A stretch of DNA of 64,000 nucleotides, taken from the NCBI GenBank assembly GCA_021399445.1, contig JAJTUQ010000005.1, forward strand, positions 310,001 through 374,000. Direction: 5' to 3'. Of this stretch, positions 1 to 11,395 are shown piece by piece (the first letter of the stretch is position 1; every line of letters begins with the position of its first letter). The stretch is from Xylogone sp. PMI_703 (lineage: Eukaryota; Ascomycota; Leotiomycetes). A model generated the notes under the pieces. The model was not told the DNA's origin and did no database searches. It saw nothing but the letters and a program-made list of their open reading frames with translations. The translations under genes and the position numbers were made by a program.

Positions 1-700
1 TTTTAGTTTTAAGCAGGCATATGGAACTCAAATTCAAGGCAAAATGCGTCAGAATATCCACTATATTGACAAGTTCAATTTCCTCGAAATCTGCTCACTT
101 ATTCGTCAGGAAACCTTTAAATCAACCACTATTTGTCAAGGATTTGCAGTTACCGGTTTAATGTCATACGATCTATCGTATGTACTAAGCAAATTACATA
201 TAAAGATTGTGCATACTCTTACCCCCCCAGGAAGCACTTATACCACTAATTCTACGGCATCTTGGGTTCCAGAGACACCCTATAACGCAATTCAATTACA
301 AAAGCAAAGAAAAAGTATCGACAAGATGCTTAAGCAATATAGAAGTCCTTCTACATTTACTAAAGTTGCGTTTAATCAATTGGTTAAAGGATGCGAAATG
401 GCTATACATAATACGATATTTTTAACCAAGGAAGTGGAGCATTTAAGAGCCGTAAACGAGACTCTCCAAAAAAAGCTTAAAAAGTCTAGAAAACGGGTAG
501 TTCCCAAAGGCAATTCAACAGTTCAAACTGCTTCTACGGATGTGGCGGATGGTACAGAAGTCCAAGAAGTGGTAGATTCAGTAAATCCATCCCCACCTCC
601 AGAGGCTTTACAGGCTCCTACACGTCGCCCACCAAAGTGCTCAGAGTGTGGAGTTATTGGCCATAGAAGGAACAAGTGCCCTAGTTTAACTAGCAATTAG
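1..700 (+). mobile_element. Fot1/pogo-type transposase, 3' part (runs off the left edge)
   Basis: The reading frame is open from base 2 to the stop at 698-700, so the first in-frame ATG (44) is probably internal. The protein resembles the C-terminal region of fungal Fot1/pogo (Tc1-mariner superfamily) DDE transposases: an IDKFNFLEI segment, a GFAVTGLMSYD segment, a basic coiled stretch (residues ~95-155 counted from 44), then a CX2CX4HX4C zinc knuckle with C199, C202, H207 and C212. Catalytic residues would lie to the left of the window and cannot be assessed. No frameshift or stop is seen in this part, unlike the RIP-damaged copia elements further on. Family assignment is from recalled similarity; a retroviral-type knuckle alone would be weaker evidence. 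Confidence 0.75.
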
Positions 701-3235
701 ATATATCTAAATATATGTTGTTTGTGGTTGAATTTTTGGTGTTGAGTGCCAAAGTGGTAGAGGAGGTGATCGGAAAGACCGGGAAATACGTTAACTAACT
801 TATGGTAGGGTGCTAGGGCGGTGGTCGCCGTCTGACAAATTCCCGAGTCGGGGACGTAGGTCATTATCACTTAACTATACGCCACCACCCACTTACTAAC
901 AGCAGAGATGTCTGCCTTTGTGATTCCTTTGGCAAGTCAACAATTCGAGCTCAGGGTGCGATAGAAACCGTAGTGTTGTTGCCACAGTTAAGCAAAGGCC
1001 TTACTTACAAAAGGCTTCAAAATGACAGAACTTAAAGTAAGATCATTAAACCGATGGACAATCTCTACGGCAAACCGAGGATTACTAGACCTTCAAGTTT
1101 ACGAGTAATGGTGAGTATTTTTATTTTAAAGTGAGGTCAGCACTCTACTCCTCTTGCAGTAAGCAAGAGTAGTTTGATGACTTTTTACTGTCATTTTGAT
1201 CTTAAGGCTAAATATTCGCCTATATAACTATCACGGTGTTCCCAAGCGCCTGGGACTCTTGAGATCATTGAAGTTTGGATTCTAGGGCTGAGATTTCGAA
1301 CTGGTCAAGTTGTCGGTTTATGACTTGCTGTGGTAGTTCGAGAGTATGGTATTGCCATAACCATATAAAGGAGGAGTTGAAGCCAAAGTGATTGCATGTG
1401 GACTAAAAGTGATTCCAGAGTTGGAGTTGGGTTTAGAGTAGGTGAACGTGATGGAATTGAGATTGAAGTTGATGATGACTTGAGTACGTGCAGGAATTAG
1501 GTTACGTGATATCAGTATGGCTATCATAACGCTACAGGGCTGACTATAGCTCTAATGCGTGTGCATACCAGAGGATTCTAGATATGAGGCTTAAATATCC
1601 TCCTCTACGTCGAGTTATATAGAAATTCTGCTATTGTTCGATGAGGTTAGTTAGTTGTAGGCTGTCCGTCCTATTCCCTACGCCATAGCATCAATCTGCC
1701 ACTCAACAGTAATTCGGTGAAGGGACTGGATTTTACTGGAGACAGTATTATAGTTTCTGTGTTGGGAATATAAAGCTGCCTCATTTAACTTGATCGCCAA
1801 TAGTCCCATTGTATGCCCTTTTCCTTCTGTAACAAGATCACCCCTAGCACTAACTCTACTCTTTGCAGGTGCAAAAGTATTAGAATAACCAATAGCCTCT
1901 ACTATCTTTGTAATCTACTCCTATCTCTGTTAGCCGAACTGTGACAGCACCGAAGGCCCCATTGTGTGGAATAACAACCACAAGAGATGACACGTGGATC
2001 GTTCCTTCTAACACCGGCCATTCCATATCGGCGCTTCTAAAAACAAAAATGAGAAGTCAAGACCTTATGAATAGGCATTTGAAATTACTATCTTACAGGA
2101 CCGAACAAACCGCACTTTACTATGGAGATGGTTGAATCCCGTTTTCCAGCCAATCAAAAAAATATTTTGGAGGCAGAGCACAGATATTAAAGTATAGTTT
2201 GTTCGGGCCTGTACGAAGTATCTCAGGAGCTGAGCGGCTTGGCTCTGTCTATAGGAAATCACAGAGTCTCAAAGTGGGGCTCTCGGGGAAAGAGTGTCAC
2301 CGAACATGATTTAATTCCACTTCTGTTAAGCTCAACATGTTTTGTGTGATTTGTTTAGACTAAAAGAAACTTCATTCCCATACGATCCATCGCCACTCTC
2401 CAAGGGATCAACCCTCTAATATGCATGTCATCCATTTCTTCACGTATTTCCCACCACTTTTCTATAATCTTCAGTGCACTTAATATTTTTCCCAGATACG
2501 TTCCTTCCTCAACAGCCGATCGCATAATCTCTCTGAAGAAAATTTTTTGGCAAACATTTGCCATGCAGCCAGCTACACAGAAAGCCCATGGTATGTTTCT
2601 TAATCGATGATGTGACAGAGCTTGAACTACTATATAGCTCTTACTGTAAGATTTTTACATTTTGTAGTATTATTCGTATGTATACATTAGTATACTTAAA
2701 ACGTGTTCATATTTTATTAGTTATTTCACAATTATGCCAAAAAGTGCTCCGGTGTCGGCCGTACGCGTGTGAAGTGATCTGTGTTATGTAAAAATAGGAA
2801 CCCGCCCAAGTGAGTATCACATTTGCACTCCTACTGAAACCTTATTTAACCTTGCACAATCCATAAAAACGAAAAACTTTACAACTGTAATATAATATAA
2901 CTACTGTTAAATGACTAACACACTCTATACGCGAATTTAACAGGTTGAATCGGAGGAGGGCTCGGCTTGCGTACTCGTCTTCTGTGCCGGCCTTGTGAGC
3001 TGAGATCTAATTAAGCAAGGAGGATTGCCATAAATCATTTTTTAATCCCTCTCAACCGTTCTTTCTCTATTCTTAGATTTATATACTTACTCATATTTAC
3101 CTAGACCGTTGTCAATATGCTAGCTTGCACTTTTAAATCTTCGGGATTACGGTATAGTGTTTACTCAACCAGCCAAGCAGCCTTATTCGACGGCCATCTC
3201 CTCCAGCATCCTTATCCAAAAGCTCATTTTGGTGA
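701..3235. other. 2.5 kb without a convincing gene
   Basis: The first ~400 bases after the transposase stop are probably the non-coding 3' end of the pogo element; I did not find a clear terminal inverted repeat. A minus-strand open stretch at 2355-2564 (69 aa, segments WWEIREEMDDMHIRG and PWRVAMDRMG) has protein-like composition but I recognise no family and no flanking exons, so it may be a gene remnant. Otherwise I see nothing coding. Confidence 0.4.
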
Positions 3236-4210
3236 TTATAGCTTCTTCACCAGCCATCTATTAAACCACTGAATAGATTGCCTGAACGCCTGTGTTTTTG
3301 CGAACCTTTGAGCCGTATTTATAGGCCTTATACGGTCAGCGAAACCGTGGATAGCACCGGAAAATAAGTTGATTTGATATGGCTGTCCTATTTGTTGTAG
3401 TATCTGTTCGGAGGTGTGGCGCCTCTCCGCTGGAGACATGGGATCTATCTCGGCGGCAGCAATTGATAATGGACCCGTGATCGCGGCGAGTTCCTTCTCC
3501 TCGACGAATGATGGATGGGCGATGTAGCCCACATCGATAGCCTTGCCGCAGTGCCGAATAACGTACTACTGACTGTTAATTGTCCGATCTCATAGCAGCC
3601 CTTTGCAGCCGCGTAACAAGAAGAAAGAAATTTTAATGGCAGTGCCAGTTCGATCTAGGTGCCGAATATTACCTTCGCGCCGAAGCAATAACCCACGGAT
3701 CCTATCCTCTCCAACCCAAGGTCCCGCCTCATGTATTGGATGGCATCGGCAATTATGAAGTCAACTTCGCAGGGTGTATGCGGACCACGACCATTTCTAC
3801 CATTTCGAATCCAGTCCATAAGTTCTACGTTAACCGGATCCACACTAGAATCCAACTGATCGCCGTTAAATATATCGAGAAGAATGGTTACGAAGCCATT
3901 TGCGGCAAACTCATCGGCCAGAAGCTTGCTATTATGCCAGATACCCAAGGCACCAGGAATATATAGTATACCAACAGCTTCGTGCTTTGCTTCCGAAGGA
4001 GGGGTTGCAACATATGCGTCATGTTTTCCGGCGATTTTAATCATGTCACCGGTTGGTGTACCTCTAAAATCGCAATAAATTAACGTCAGAGGCGACTTTC
4101 CGCTTCGCATGGAAAAAATAATATTATGCCCAAGCGTGCTAAATGCTTGCTATTACTTACTCATCTTTGAAGCCTACCGCGCAACATTCAGACGGATAAT
4201 TTGATGCCAT
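3236..4210 (-). CDS. Dienelactone hydrolase family protein (DLH1)
   Basis: Alpha/beta-hydrolase of the dienelactone hydrolase family, which opens lactones such as dienelactone with a Cys-Asp-His triad; probably cytosolic. Exons on the minus strand are 4161-4210, 3673-4063 and 3236-3565, giving 256 aa; the first exon (MASNYPSECCAVGF) is only 50 bp. Introns of 97 and 107 bp have GT..AG ends. Nucleophile C143 lies in GYCFGAK, D188 in AAEIDP and H220 in AIHGF, so the triad is complete and the length is normal for the family. A second paralogue with the same three-exon plan and phases lies 1.2 kb away in the same orientation and a third near 19 kb. A 6-bp-arm inverted repeat sits directly upstream of the ATG. 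True substrate unknown. Confidence 0.9.
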
Positions 4211-4214
4211 AACG

Positions 4215-4235
4215 GCTTGATTGTCCTAGTCAAGC
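4215..4235. promoter_or_regulatory. Inverted repeat GCTTGA-N9-TCAAGC next to DLH1 ATG
   Basis: Perfect 6-bp arms (4215-4220 and 4230-4235) separated by 9 bases, 5 bases upstream of the DLH1 start codon. It could be a regulator site or an mRNA 5'-leader hairpin. I do not see the same motif in front of the other two DLH paralogues. Confidence 0.3.
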
Positions 4236-4435
4236 TGAAACGGACCTGTAAGCAAGAATAATATTTCGCCCTGCCAATGTACGGCTTCAATTTAGTGTAG
4301 GATGTCAGAGTAGATATTTATATATTTCAAAGCTGTGTGCTTTGATTGCGGCGCGGTGGGCCGACATTTGCCTGCTTGGTTATATCTTCGAGCCAATTCA
4401 GGGCCTACTGATGACAAGCTTCACTTGAAATACCA

Positions 4436-4540
4436 CTTCAAATATCCACCCTGCCGTTCGGACAATATCCACTCAAATATCCGCCCTAATATCTGCTCAA
4501 ACATCTGCCTAGATATATGACTCAATGTCCGTTTAGAATC
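4436..4540. repeat. Degenerate short tandem repeat
   Basis: Imperfect repeats of a roughly 15-base unit resembling CTCAAATATCCGCC (also CTCAAACATCTGCC and ACAATATCCACTC). Units differ mainly by transitions. Confidence 0.4.
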
Positions 4541-5407
4541 TGTCCTGGTGGAGATTGCATAGACCTGTGTTGACTGAGCTGGCCCCGGACTGGGTCATCC
4601 TCCATCAGGATGGTATCCGAATCACACTCCTGGCGCTCCTTCACAGGGTAAGCCGCCATACTCGAGTTCAATAGCAACACAATGCATTTACAGCGGCGGG
4701 GTCGGCCTCCACATCCTTCACATCCTCCTAAGTAAGCCTTATCTACCTTTTATCACTCACCCACAGCCTAATCTTCGCTCTAGGCTCACTTTCAGCTTCA
4801 CGTAGTAGTGTTCCTGGTAGATTTGGCTTAGCATGAAAATACATGACCATTAGTACCGCTAACATGCTCACCATGTCAAGTGGATTTTGACTCCGGCCTG
4901 GGCTGTAGTTGATTGATTTCGCGTAATTCCTTGATCAAAATCGTAATCTGTGGATCAATATTACCAAATGGTCTATCTTTAAGGCCACTGATGTTGTGCC
5001 CTCACCTTTCGCTCTAGATACGGTATTATCAGCCGATAAAAGCGGTGCATTGGCAGCAATAACCCTAGGCTTGAATAGTTTAATCTGGCCAACGAAAATG
5101 CTACTTGGCTCCGTGGTTTCTTCACCAGGCCACTCTACATTTGTCTTTGCCAAATGGCTATCTCTACCTGCTCTACAACACGATCCTTACGTAGTATAAA
5201 GATTTACGGGAACTCTACTGGTTTGCTGGTGTGGTCACGGATACATTGTGGAATGTAAACGTTCAATGGTCAATGTATGCTACTCCATTTCCTACTTACA
5301 TACACAGACTGCCCCTGACCCAAGAATGGCCTACTAGCCGGAGAAAGCAATATAGAGCTAGATTCACATATATACGTATATAGAATTCTATCCTATCAGC
5401 TCACCTA

Positions 5408-6412
5408 TCAGAGAGAACTGTCTCGGCCCAGCAGCCAGGTATCAAACCACTGCACGGCCTGCATAAACGCCTGCTCCTTAGCAAACTTCTGCACTTTCGT
5501 CGAGGCATCAGCACGGGAAGCGAAGCCGTGCACAACACCGGAGTATAAGCTAATCTGATATGGATAGCTTGTCTTCTGCAAGATTGCTTCGGACTTGTGG
5601 CGTTGCTCGACAGTGAAAACTGGGTCTGTCTCGGCCGCAGCGATAGCCAGCGGACTGGTGATAGCGGCAAGTTCGTGCTCTTCGACAAAGGACGGATGTG
5701 CCACATAGCCAGCATCGATGCCATTACAAAAGTTGCGGATGACATACTATATTTCAATTAGTGCTTTGTCCGTCAACGGTATTTACTCTCCGCGACAATA
5801 GAGGCAACCGCTATGTTTTCTCTCTGTGATATGGGATCAAGCCTTACCTTAGCTCCAAGACAGTAACCCACGGCACCCAGTCTTTTCACGCCCATCACGT
5901 CCTTCAGGTACTTGATTGCATCTACTGTGATCGGATCGATCTCGTCAGGGGTATGGGGACCGGCACCGTTTCGACCTTTCCCAAGCCAGCCCATGATATC
6001 AAACTCCACCGGATAAACGGGGTCGATGTCGATGCTCAGCGAATCGCCGTTAAAGATGTCTGGGATTAGAGTTGTATATCCATTAGCTGCGAACTGATCT
6101 GCTATCAACTGATTATTCTGCCAGATTCCGAAGACGTCTGGGATCAATAGCACCCCAGCGTCTTTATGTTCCTTGCCCGCAGCAGGTGTGGCCAGGTATG
6201 CGTCGCGTCGTCCGTCAATTTTGATCGTTTTGCCAGCTGGAGTACCCCTAGAGTACGCGGACATGGTCTCTCATTAGCTGCTGATGCTGGACATGTCGTG
6301 TAATGCATACCACTTCAAGGGAAACCCCACCAGAATGTGGCATGACTTTGTTTGGTACTTACTCGTGCCTCACACCGATAGTACAACACTTTGCTGGTGG
6401 ATTTGATGCCAT
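5408..6412 (-). CDS. Dienelactone hydrolase family protein (DLH2)
   Basis: Paralogue of DLH1 with the same exon plan: minus-strand exons 6363-6412 (50 bp), 5848-6247 and 5408-5746, 262 aa. The start MASNPPAKCCTIGV matches the DLH1 and DLH3 starts. The triad is C146 in GYCLGAK, D191 in AAETDP and H223 in VVHGF, so it should be active. Introns are 115 and 101 bp. It lies in tandem with DLH1 and its upstream region faces the broken LinD-like gene. Expected reaction is lactone or activated-ester hydrolysis in the cytosol, for example after ring opening of an aromatic; the substrate cannot be read from the sequence. Confidence 0.9.
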
Positions 6413-7791
6413 CCCGACTTCCTGGCGTCCAATATTTGTAATTCTGTGTCTTTAACTTTTAACCCTGAAGACGTGAAGAAACGGGGTCTGTTAGGAGTAA
6501 AGTTTTGATATATCCATGCTTGTGGTAGGACCATGCGCTTATATATGTGAAATGGACTATCGATGACCCCTTTTTGTCGAGGTAAGATTGATGGCTAAGC
6601 AAAATAAAATACCCATCATCTGCAGTAAAGTACACCACGGCCGCGGCTTTGGCGTGTGCGATGCACAAGCAACAGATGAGGCTAAGCATATGATAGACAA
6701 ACATCCGGAGCTGTTCGGGACTGGAGTTAAAAGATTGGCCGATTCAATACTATACCTCGTATACCTCGCATACTGTAATAATATAAAAAGAATCGTTGAG
6801 CTGCAGGGATGGGTCGTGGGGCTGGCGATCTTCCGGCACTAGTAATTTAGCTCAACAGCGGCGCGGGACTGGCAACCTACCTCGCCTACCTGTCTATAAC
6901 TCCGCGCCGGGACTCTCTCCTATCTTCTACAAGTATTCCCGCCCCGAAGATGCACATGAAATACCCGTAGCGCGGTGGCAACATTCCCAATCACAGCAAG
7001 TAATAAAGTGGGGTCCGCCCTATTTCTGCGAAAACTTGGAGGGTCCTAGAATGGAAGCTATCAAGCACCTAACACAATTATAGAACCTCGATTTATACAG
7101 TAAACGCGCTCTGCTGGCAAACCCACTTGGTATCAGTTAAGAATTCTTTCAGAGAGCTGGCTAGCAGACGCTGAACCTGTTCCACTATTAGCTTAAGGAG
7201 ACAGGAATACGCTTCAGAAATGTACTAAATGCATCCTCTCAGCAGCGCAATAGCGAGGGTTAAAGTGGATGTTATTGTGAAGGCTTAGTGAGATCCGACA
7301 AGGATCGCAAAGACCTTATTCTCCTTTTTGAGTAATATTTTTATGGAGAAGGTACCCACAATACAGGGGATTGATCGATCAGATCACTGAATGAGCTTGT
7401 TTACGCTGCTAGGGGGAGGCATTTTGGGGGGGAAGGGGGGCGTAGAACTAATCGTATTAAAAGATCCCATTTTACAAGGTTCATTATTCTCCGCCCTGTA
7501 ATCTTATATTTTGAACAATTTATTTCTGAGGGTGTTAAGGTAAATCAACTTACGGATGTACACGCTGGCATTTTGCTGAGATGGAGGGGCTCGGACTTGG
7601 AGGTAACAGCTCGTTGCCCGCCGGAGCCGGACAATCATATTGTACCCCATTATATTAAAGAGCAATTTTGTCTGCATATTCATATGTATATCTCCTACGT
7701 CTTCTAGGACAGAAATACTGAAGCTAAAGAAAGAAGCGTGCATCTTAACTTTACTCTTGTCACCGGCCATATCGCAAAAATTCTCACAAGT
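6413..7791. other. Intergenic between DLH2 and the LinD-like pseudogene
   Basis: No supported gene. Contains a copy of a dispersed repeat (about 6775-6910, second copy near 22 kb) and a run of G tracts at 7410-7441. Open frames at 6588-6842 and 6796-7083 overlap the repeat and show no recognisable protein. Confidence 0.4.
6775..6912 (+). repeat. Dispersed repeat, copy 1
   Basis: Aligns by eye with 22000-22172: shared blocks include TATAAAAAG..ATCG..TGAGCTG, GATCTTCCGGCACT, TAATTTAGCTCAA, AGCGGCGCGGGACT and GTCTATAACTCCGC. Small insertions separate the copies. No coding capacity is evident; it may be a decayed transposon end or non-autonomous element. Confidence 0.6.
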
Positions 7792-9597
7792 ATGCCCCAA
7801 AGCGAGACACTTGTTCGGCTGCGCTCCACAGAAACTGAGGGAGATTTCCCTCAAAGACTGCCCTTAGATCTTGCTCGGTACCCTAAACTCTCCTCCCTTC
7901 AGGCGGGCCATCTTCGCCATTTCTACAACCTCAGTGCACAAGTTGATGGAGAATGGCGCCACATGGGTGCTCAAGAGCCAGCGCAGGAGTGGGACGATGC
8001 CTATCGTTTCCAGCTATCGGCCATGGCCTACGCAACTGGAGTTGCGCACTACCACCGCCTCCCAGCCCTGCGTCCGGTTTTCAAATCCCTGATGCGCAGG
8101 CTTATTCATAAGATGCTGCGACGAGAAGTGTGGGGCTACTGGTTCAACACGTCCATGTCTGGCTCCTTGCTCGATCCTTCTTTGGTTGAGCTGCGCAAAC
8201 CGTGGGCCGATCCTGTCAAGGAAGAGAACATAATGTATTCTGGCCATCTACTCTTGATGACATCGCTTTACGGTATGTTATTCGACGATGATGAGTTTGA
8301 GAAGCCTGACTCGTTGATTTTTAATTGGGATCCAATGTTTTGGGGTTTCGGCCCAGAAGTTTTCAAATATGATAATCGGGGTCTCCAGGAGATCATTCTC
8401 AAGGAAATGGAAAAGAATCAGTGGATGGGAGTGTGCTGTGAGCCTAACTCCGTATTTGTCGCCTGTAATCAGTTTCCAGTACGTATTTGCAGCTTTGATA
8501 TCGTAGTATTTTCAGAAGGCAAATTGGACTAACCAAAGACAGCTTATTGCTGTTCGGTACAATGATGTACGAGACGGAACAAACCGAATTGATGCTGTGC
8601 TGGACAAATACAAGAAAGCATGGACTGCTCGTAACATGCTGCAACCAAACGGTCTATATGCTGACTGGTGGCGTCCAAAGCAGGACGATGTGGTGTCGGT
8701 GGATGACATCGGACTCACAGCATGGTACAAACCGCATATATGATAGCTACCACATCATCTTCCAGAAATCGTCGTCCACAAGCTAACATAGAATTGCAGG
8801 ACTAACGCCTTCATGAATTCCTGGAACTCAGATTTTGTTTATTCAGTATACGATAGTCAAGCGCTTGGCTACTTGACTACCGTTCGGGGCCAGACAACGC
8901 TGAAATCCCCAAATATTGCCCGCGCCATCCGAAACTTAGTTGAAAAAGAAGGGGCCGATCCATCGTCGCAAGAGACCATTGGTCGTGCCATCGCCGATGC
9001 TGCTGGTAAAAAATCCCATTTTACCCCATTCCCTTTTCCAACACTCGGCTATGTGGTTGAGTGGTTGTCCGAGGTCGGAAGAACACAAGAGCTGGAGAGT
9101 CTGCTACGTTATGTCGACATCCACCAGAAGCCAGCCTGGGAAAACGGTGGATTGTATTATATCCGCGTCTCGACGAGCTCGTCAACCATGAAGGCAATTT
9201 GGTTCGAATGGACCCTCTCACAGGGAACGCGGGAATTGGATACGCACGATTGAACGTCAAAGATGGGCAGAAAATCATGTGGGAGAAACCATGGACACGC
9301 GAAACCCTACGTGAGAGGCCATGGGTGGATAGCCCTGGTCTAGACAGCGGAGTCGATTTTCTGCGCGGAACCTGGGACAATGATGCGAACGCACTAGTCG
9401 TAACGATGAAACCCTGGAACCAGAAATCAGTGGACGTAGTGCTAGGTGCGCACAAGTTGCGAAGAGGGGTATAGGCAATATACATTGACGGTGATCTGAA
9501 GGAAACCCGTCAAGTAACGGAGCAGTCGGAAAAGGTCGAAATCACGGTCCAGGTCCACGGCGATAAAGACACCGATGTCGTCTTCATAAATATGTGA
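7792..9597 (+). pseudogene. Linalool dehydratase/isomerase (LinD/Ldi)-like protein, broken
   Basis: Exons 7792-8478, 8543-8724 and 8800 onward (64- and 75-bp introns with ACTAAC/GCTAAC branch sites) encode a protein with the Ldi-domain look: YSGHLLLMTSLYGM, FNWDPMFWGFGPE and CCEPNSVFVACNQFP. Residues C216 and C225 keep the nine-residue spacing of the catalytic cysteine pair described for bacterial LinD. The frame breaks near 9161-9162, where two extra bases (or one missing) move the sequence out of frame, and the correct frame then meets TAG at 9472-9474 before ending naturally at 9595-9597. Two independent lesions make it a pseudogene unless the assembly is wrong. The active-site half is undamaged, so loss looks recent. 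The start at 7792 is the first ATG with sensible downstream sequence. Confidence 0.8.
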
Positions 9598-9736
9598 CTG
9601 TAATAGCCAAAGAGTCTCAACTTTCGAGTCTTATACCAGACTCTTAAGTCGTTTTGATAGGGAATGTTAGCAGTTTGAAACTAAAGAGAGATTAGACTTA
9701 TATATAGCGCCACGTTGTAGGAGGGAACGCACGGAG

Positions 9737-11180
9737 ATGTACAGTGGGGGGACCGAGGTCTGTGCGCTTCCCCAAAATAACATTTCCCCCGATATAACTC
9801 ATCCTTCTTCAAACCACCATATCTTACTCAATTTAAATACAATTACAAAATAGATAATTGCTATAGATTCTACGCATGCGAAAGTCTATATAATAATTAT
9901 TTGAGACAGAAATAGCTTGATTTAGTACTTGGTATACCAGCCATCAGCCTCAAGGACCACGTCCACCCGGTGTTGTATAGTATCAACTAAATGATTCAAC
10001 ATACTCGTATTTAAAGCTTCCCAGGCTTCAATTGCTGTTTCAATTAACAGTTCTTTGGTCTCTTCATTGTCCCCCAGATATTCAAGCTCAGGGCGTAACT
10101 CAATAATCTTTGCTTTAAGCACTTTCCAGAGGTTCTCCATAGGGTTCAAGTCAGGAGAGTAAGGCGGCCAATCGGCCACCGTTATAACCATCTCAGCAAG
10201 CCAATCCCTAATTATATGGGCTGTATGGACAGGTGAGTTATCGTGCATGAATATAGAATCACCATCAAGGATTGTAGGCAAATGCTCTTCGAGTACTTCA
10301 AGATACCGTCGAGCGATCACCCCTCCACGCTTTGATTCAGGGTCTCCTTTCATAATCACCAGATTAGTACGGCAATTATAGCCAAAGCCAGCCCAAAACA
10401 TGACTCTCAGACCCTTTGTAGGCTTCCTTTGCACGGCCCATGATTCTAGAGCTTGACCTATTCAATTCGTTGAGTAATTGTTGTTTAAAAAGGGTATGTT
10501 ATACTGACCTCGCTTCCTGAAAACAAAGTCCCACTTGCCTCCCTTTCCACGCTCAATTGAGCACTCATCAGACCAGACCCAACGCCTCCAATAGGCCAAT
10601 CCTAAATTATCATGGCCAGTACCCCATCGTAGCCTTTTACCGGCCAGAGTATGGTTCAAAAGTGTACGTTTTGAGCATCTCCATTTCTGTATGCCGGATT
10701 TCTTCAAAAATCGGTATATGGTCTTCTTTTTGACCTTGCCTCCCAACACACGAGCTAATTGAGCGGCAGTTATCTTAGGCTCTGTTCTAATGGTTCTGAA
10801 GATTAACCTCTGGTCATAAATATTCAATAAAGAGGGTACACCACTACGTGGTTTAGAGATACAGGAGACCTGGTGTTCAGCGTTAATAAGCACTTTTCGT
10901 ACAGTTGATTCACTATAGCCTTCAGCACGCGTAATTTGAGATATTTTAGCCCCGTTTTCTCTGGTACCGCAAATTCGAGACCTTGAGTTAGGGGATAACT
11001 TCCCTAAAGGGGGCCTAGGTGTTCCTGGAGCCCGTGGCATTGTTTTGTATAGAAGGTTGGGTGGAGGAGGATGACGCGGATTCGCGGATTTACGCGTTTG
11101 CGCACAGACTTCAGTCCACATACTGTATTTTTCTACAGCAAAGCTATTTTACAGGAAGGTGGAGGTGGCGGCCTGTCACC
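9737..11180 (-). mobile_element. Tc1/mariner DNA transposon (approximate limits)
   Basis: Transposase gene flanked by weakly matching ends. The left side has TACAGTGGGGGGACC at 9737, and the right side, read on the minus strand, has GACAGGCCGCCACC ending near 11177. Both are followed inward by a CTTCC..AAAATA block. This looks like an imperfect terminal inverted repeat, but the limits are uncertain. Confidence 0.45.
9922..11040 (-). CDS. Tc1-type DDE transposase
   Basis: Two minus-strand exons, 10509-11040 and 9922-10457, joined over a 51-bp intron (donor GTCAGT) give 355 aa; an upstream in-frame ATG at 11121 would give 382 aa. The N-terminal third has helix-turn-helix-like DNA-binding segments. 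Catalytic residues are D in VWSDECSIERG, D in FMHDNSPVH and E in PDLNPMENLW, with 34 residues between the second D and E (DD34E), the Tc1 spacing. No stop or frameshift is present, so the protein may be functional although the element ends look degraded. Function is cut-and-paste transposition in the nucleus. The copia element A inserted immediately to its right. Confidence 0.85.
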
Positions 11181-11204
11181 TGATCTAGCCGAGGCTCTCT
11201 CAAC

Positions 11205-11395
11205 TGTCAGAGGTTATGGCGCAGTGGTTAGGCTACTCCACATATAAATTGTATGGTACAGAGACTTTATTCGTTGCTAGTCTTGATGATGTGCAGTACA
11301 TAGGGGTAAACCGGTAAAACTCTTCTCTTTTACCGACCGTTAACTTCTACAGCTATGATTAGCTAACGCCAATTACGTAAGCAATATCTCTGACA
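11205..11395 (-). repeat. 3' LTR of copia A
   Basis: 191 bp, TG..CA. Differs from the partner at 16160-16350 at three positions, all transitions, within the segment 11342-11370. Confidence 0.93.

Larger units (their letters stand above)
4211..5407. other. Intergenic, DLH1 upstream region
   Basis: No gene seen. It holds the inverted repeat at 4215-4235 and a degenerate short tandem repeat near 4436-4540, both listed separately. Confidence 0.5.

Noticed and set aside
5401..5757. 118-aa minus-strand open frame over DLH2 exon 3
   Set aside because: It is an alternative-frame shadow of DLH2, whose frame carries the D and H of the triad.
9021..9485. 154-aa minus-strand open frame opposite the LinD-like gene
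   Set aside because: Antisense shadow; the plus strand encodes recognisable Ldi sequence with splice sites.
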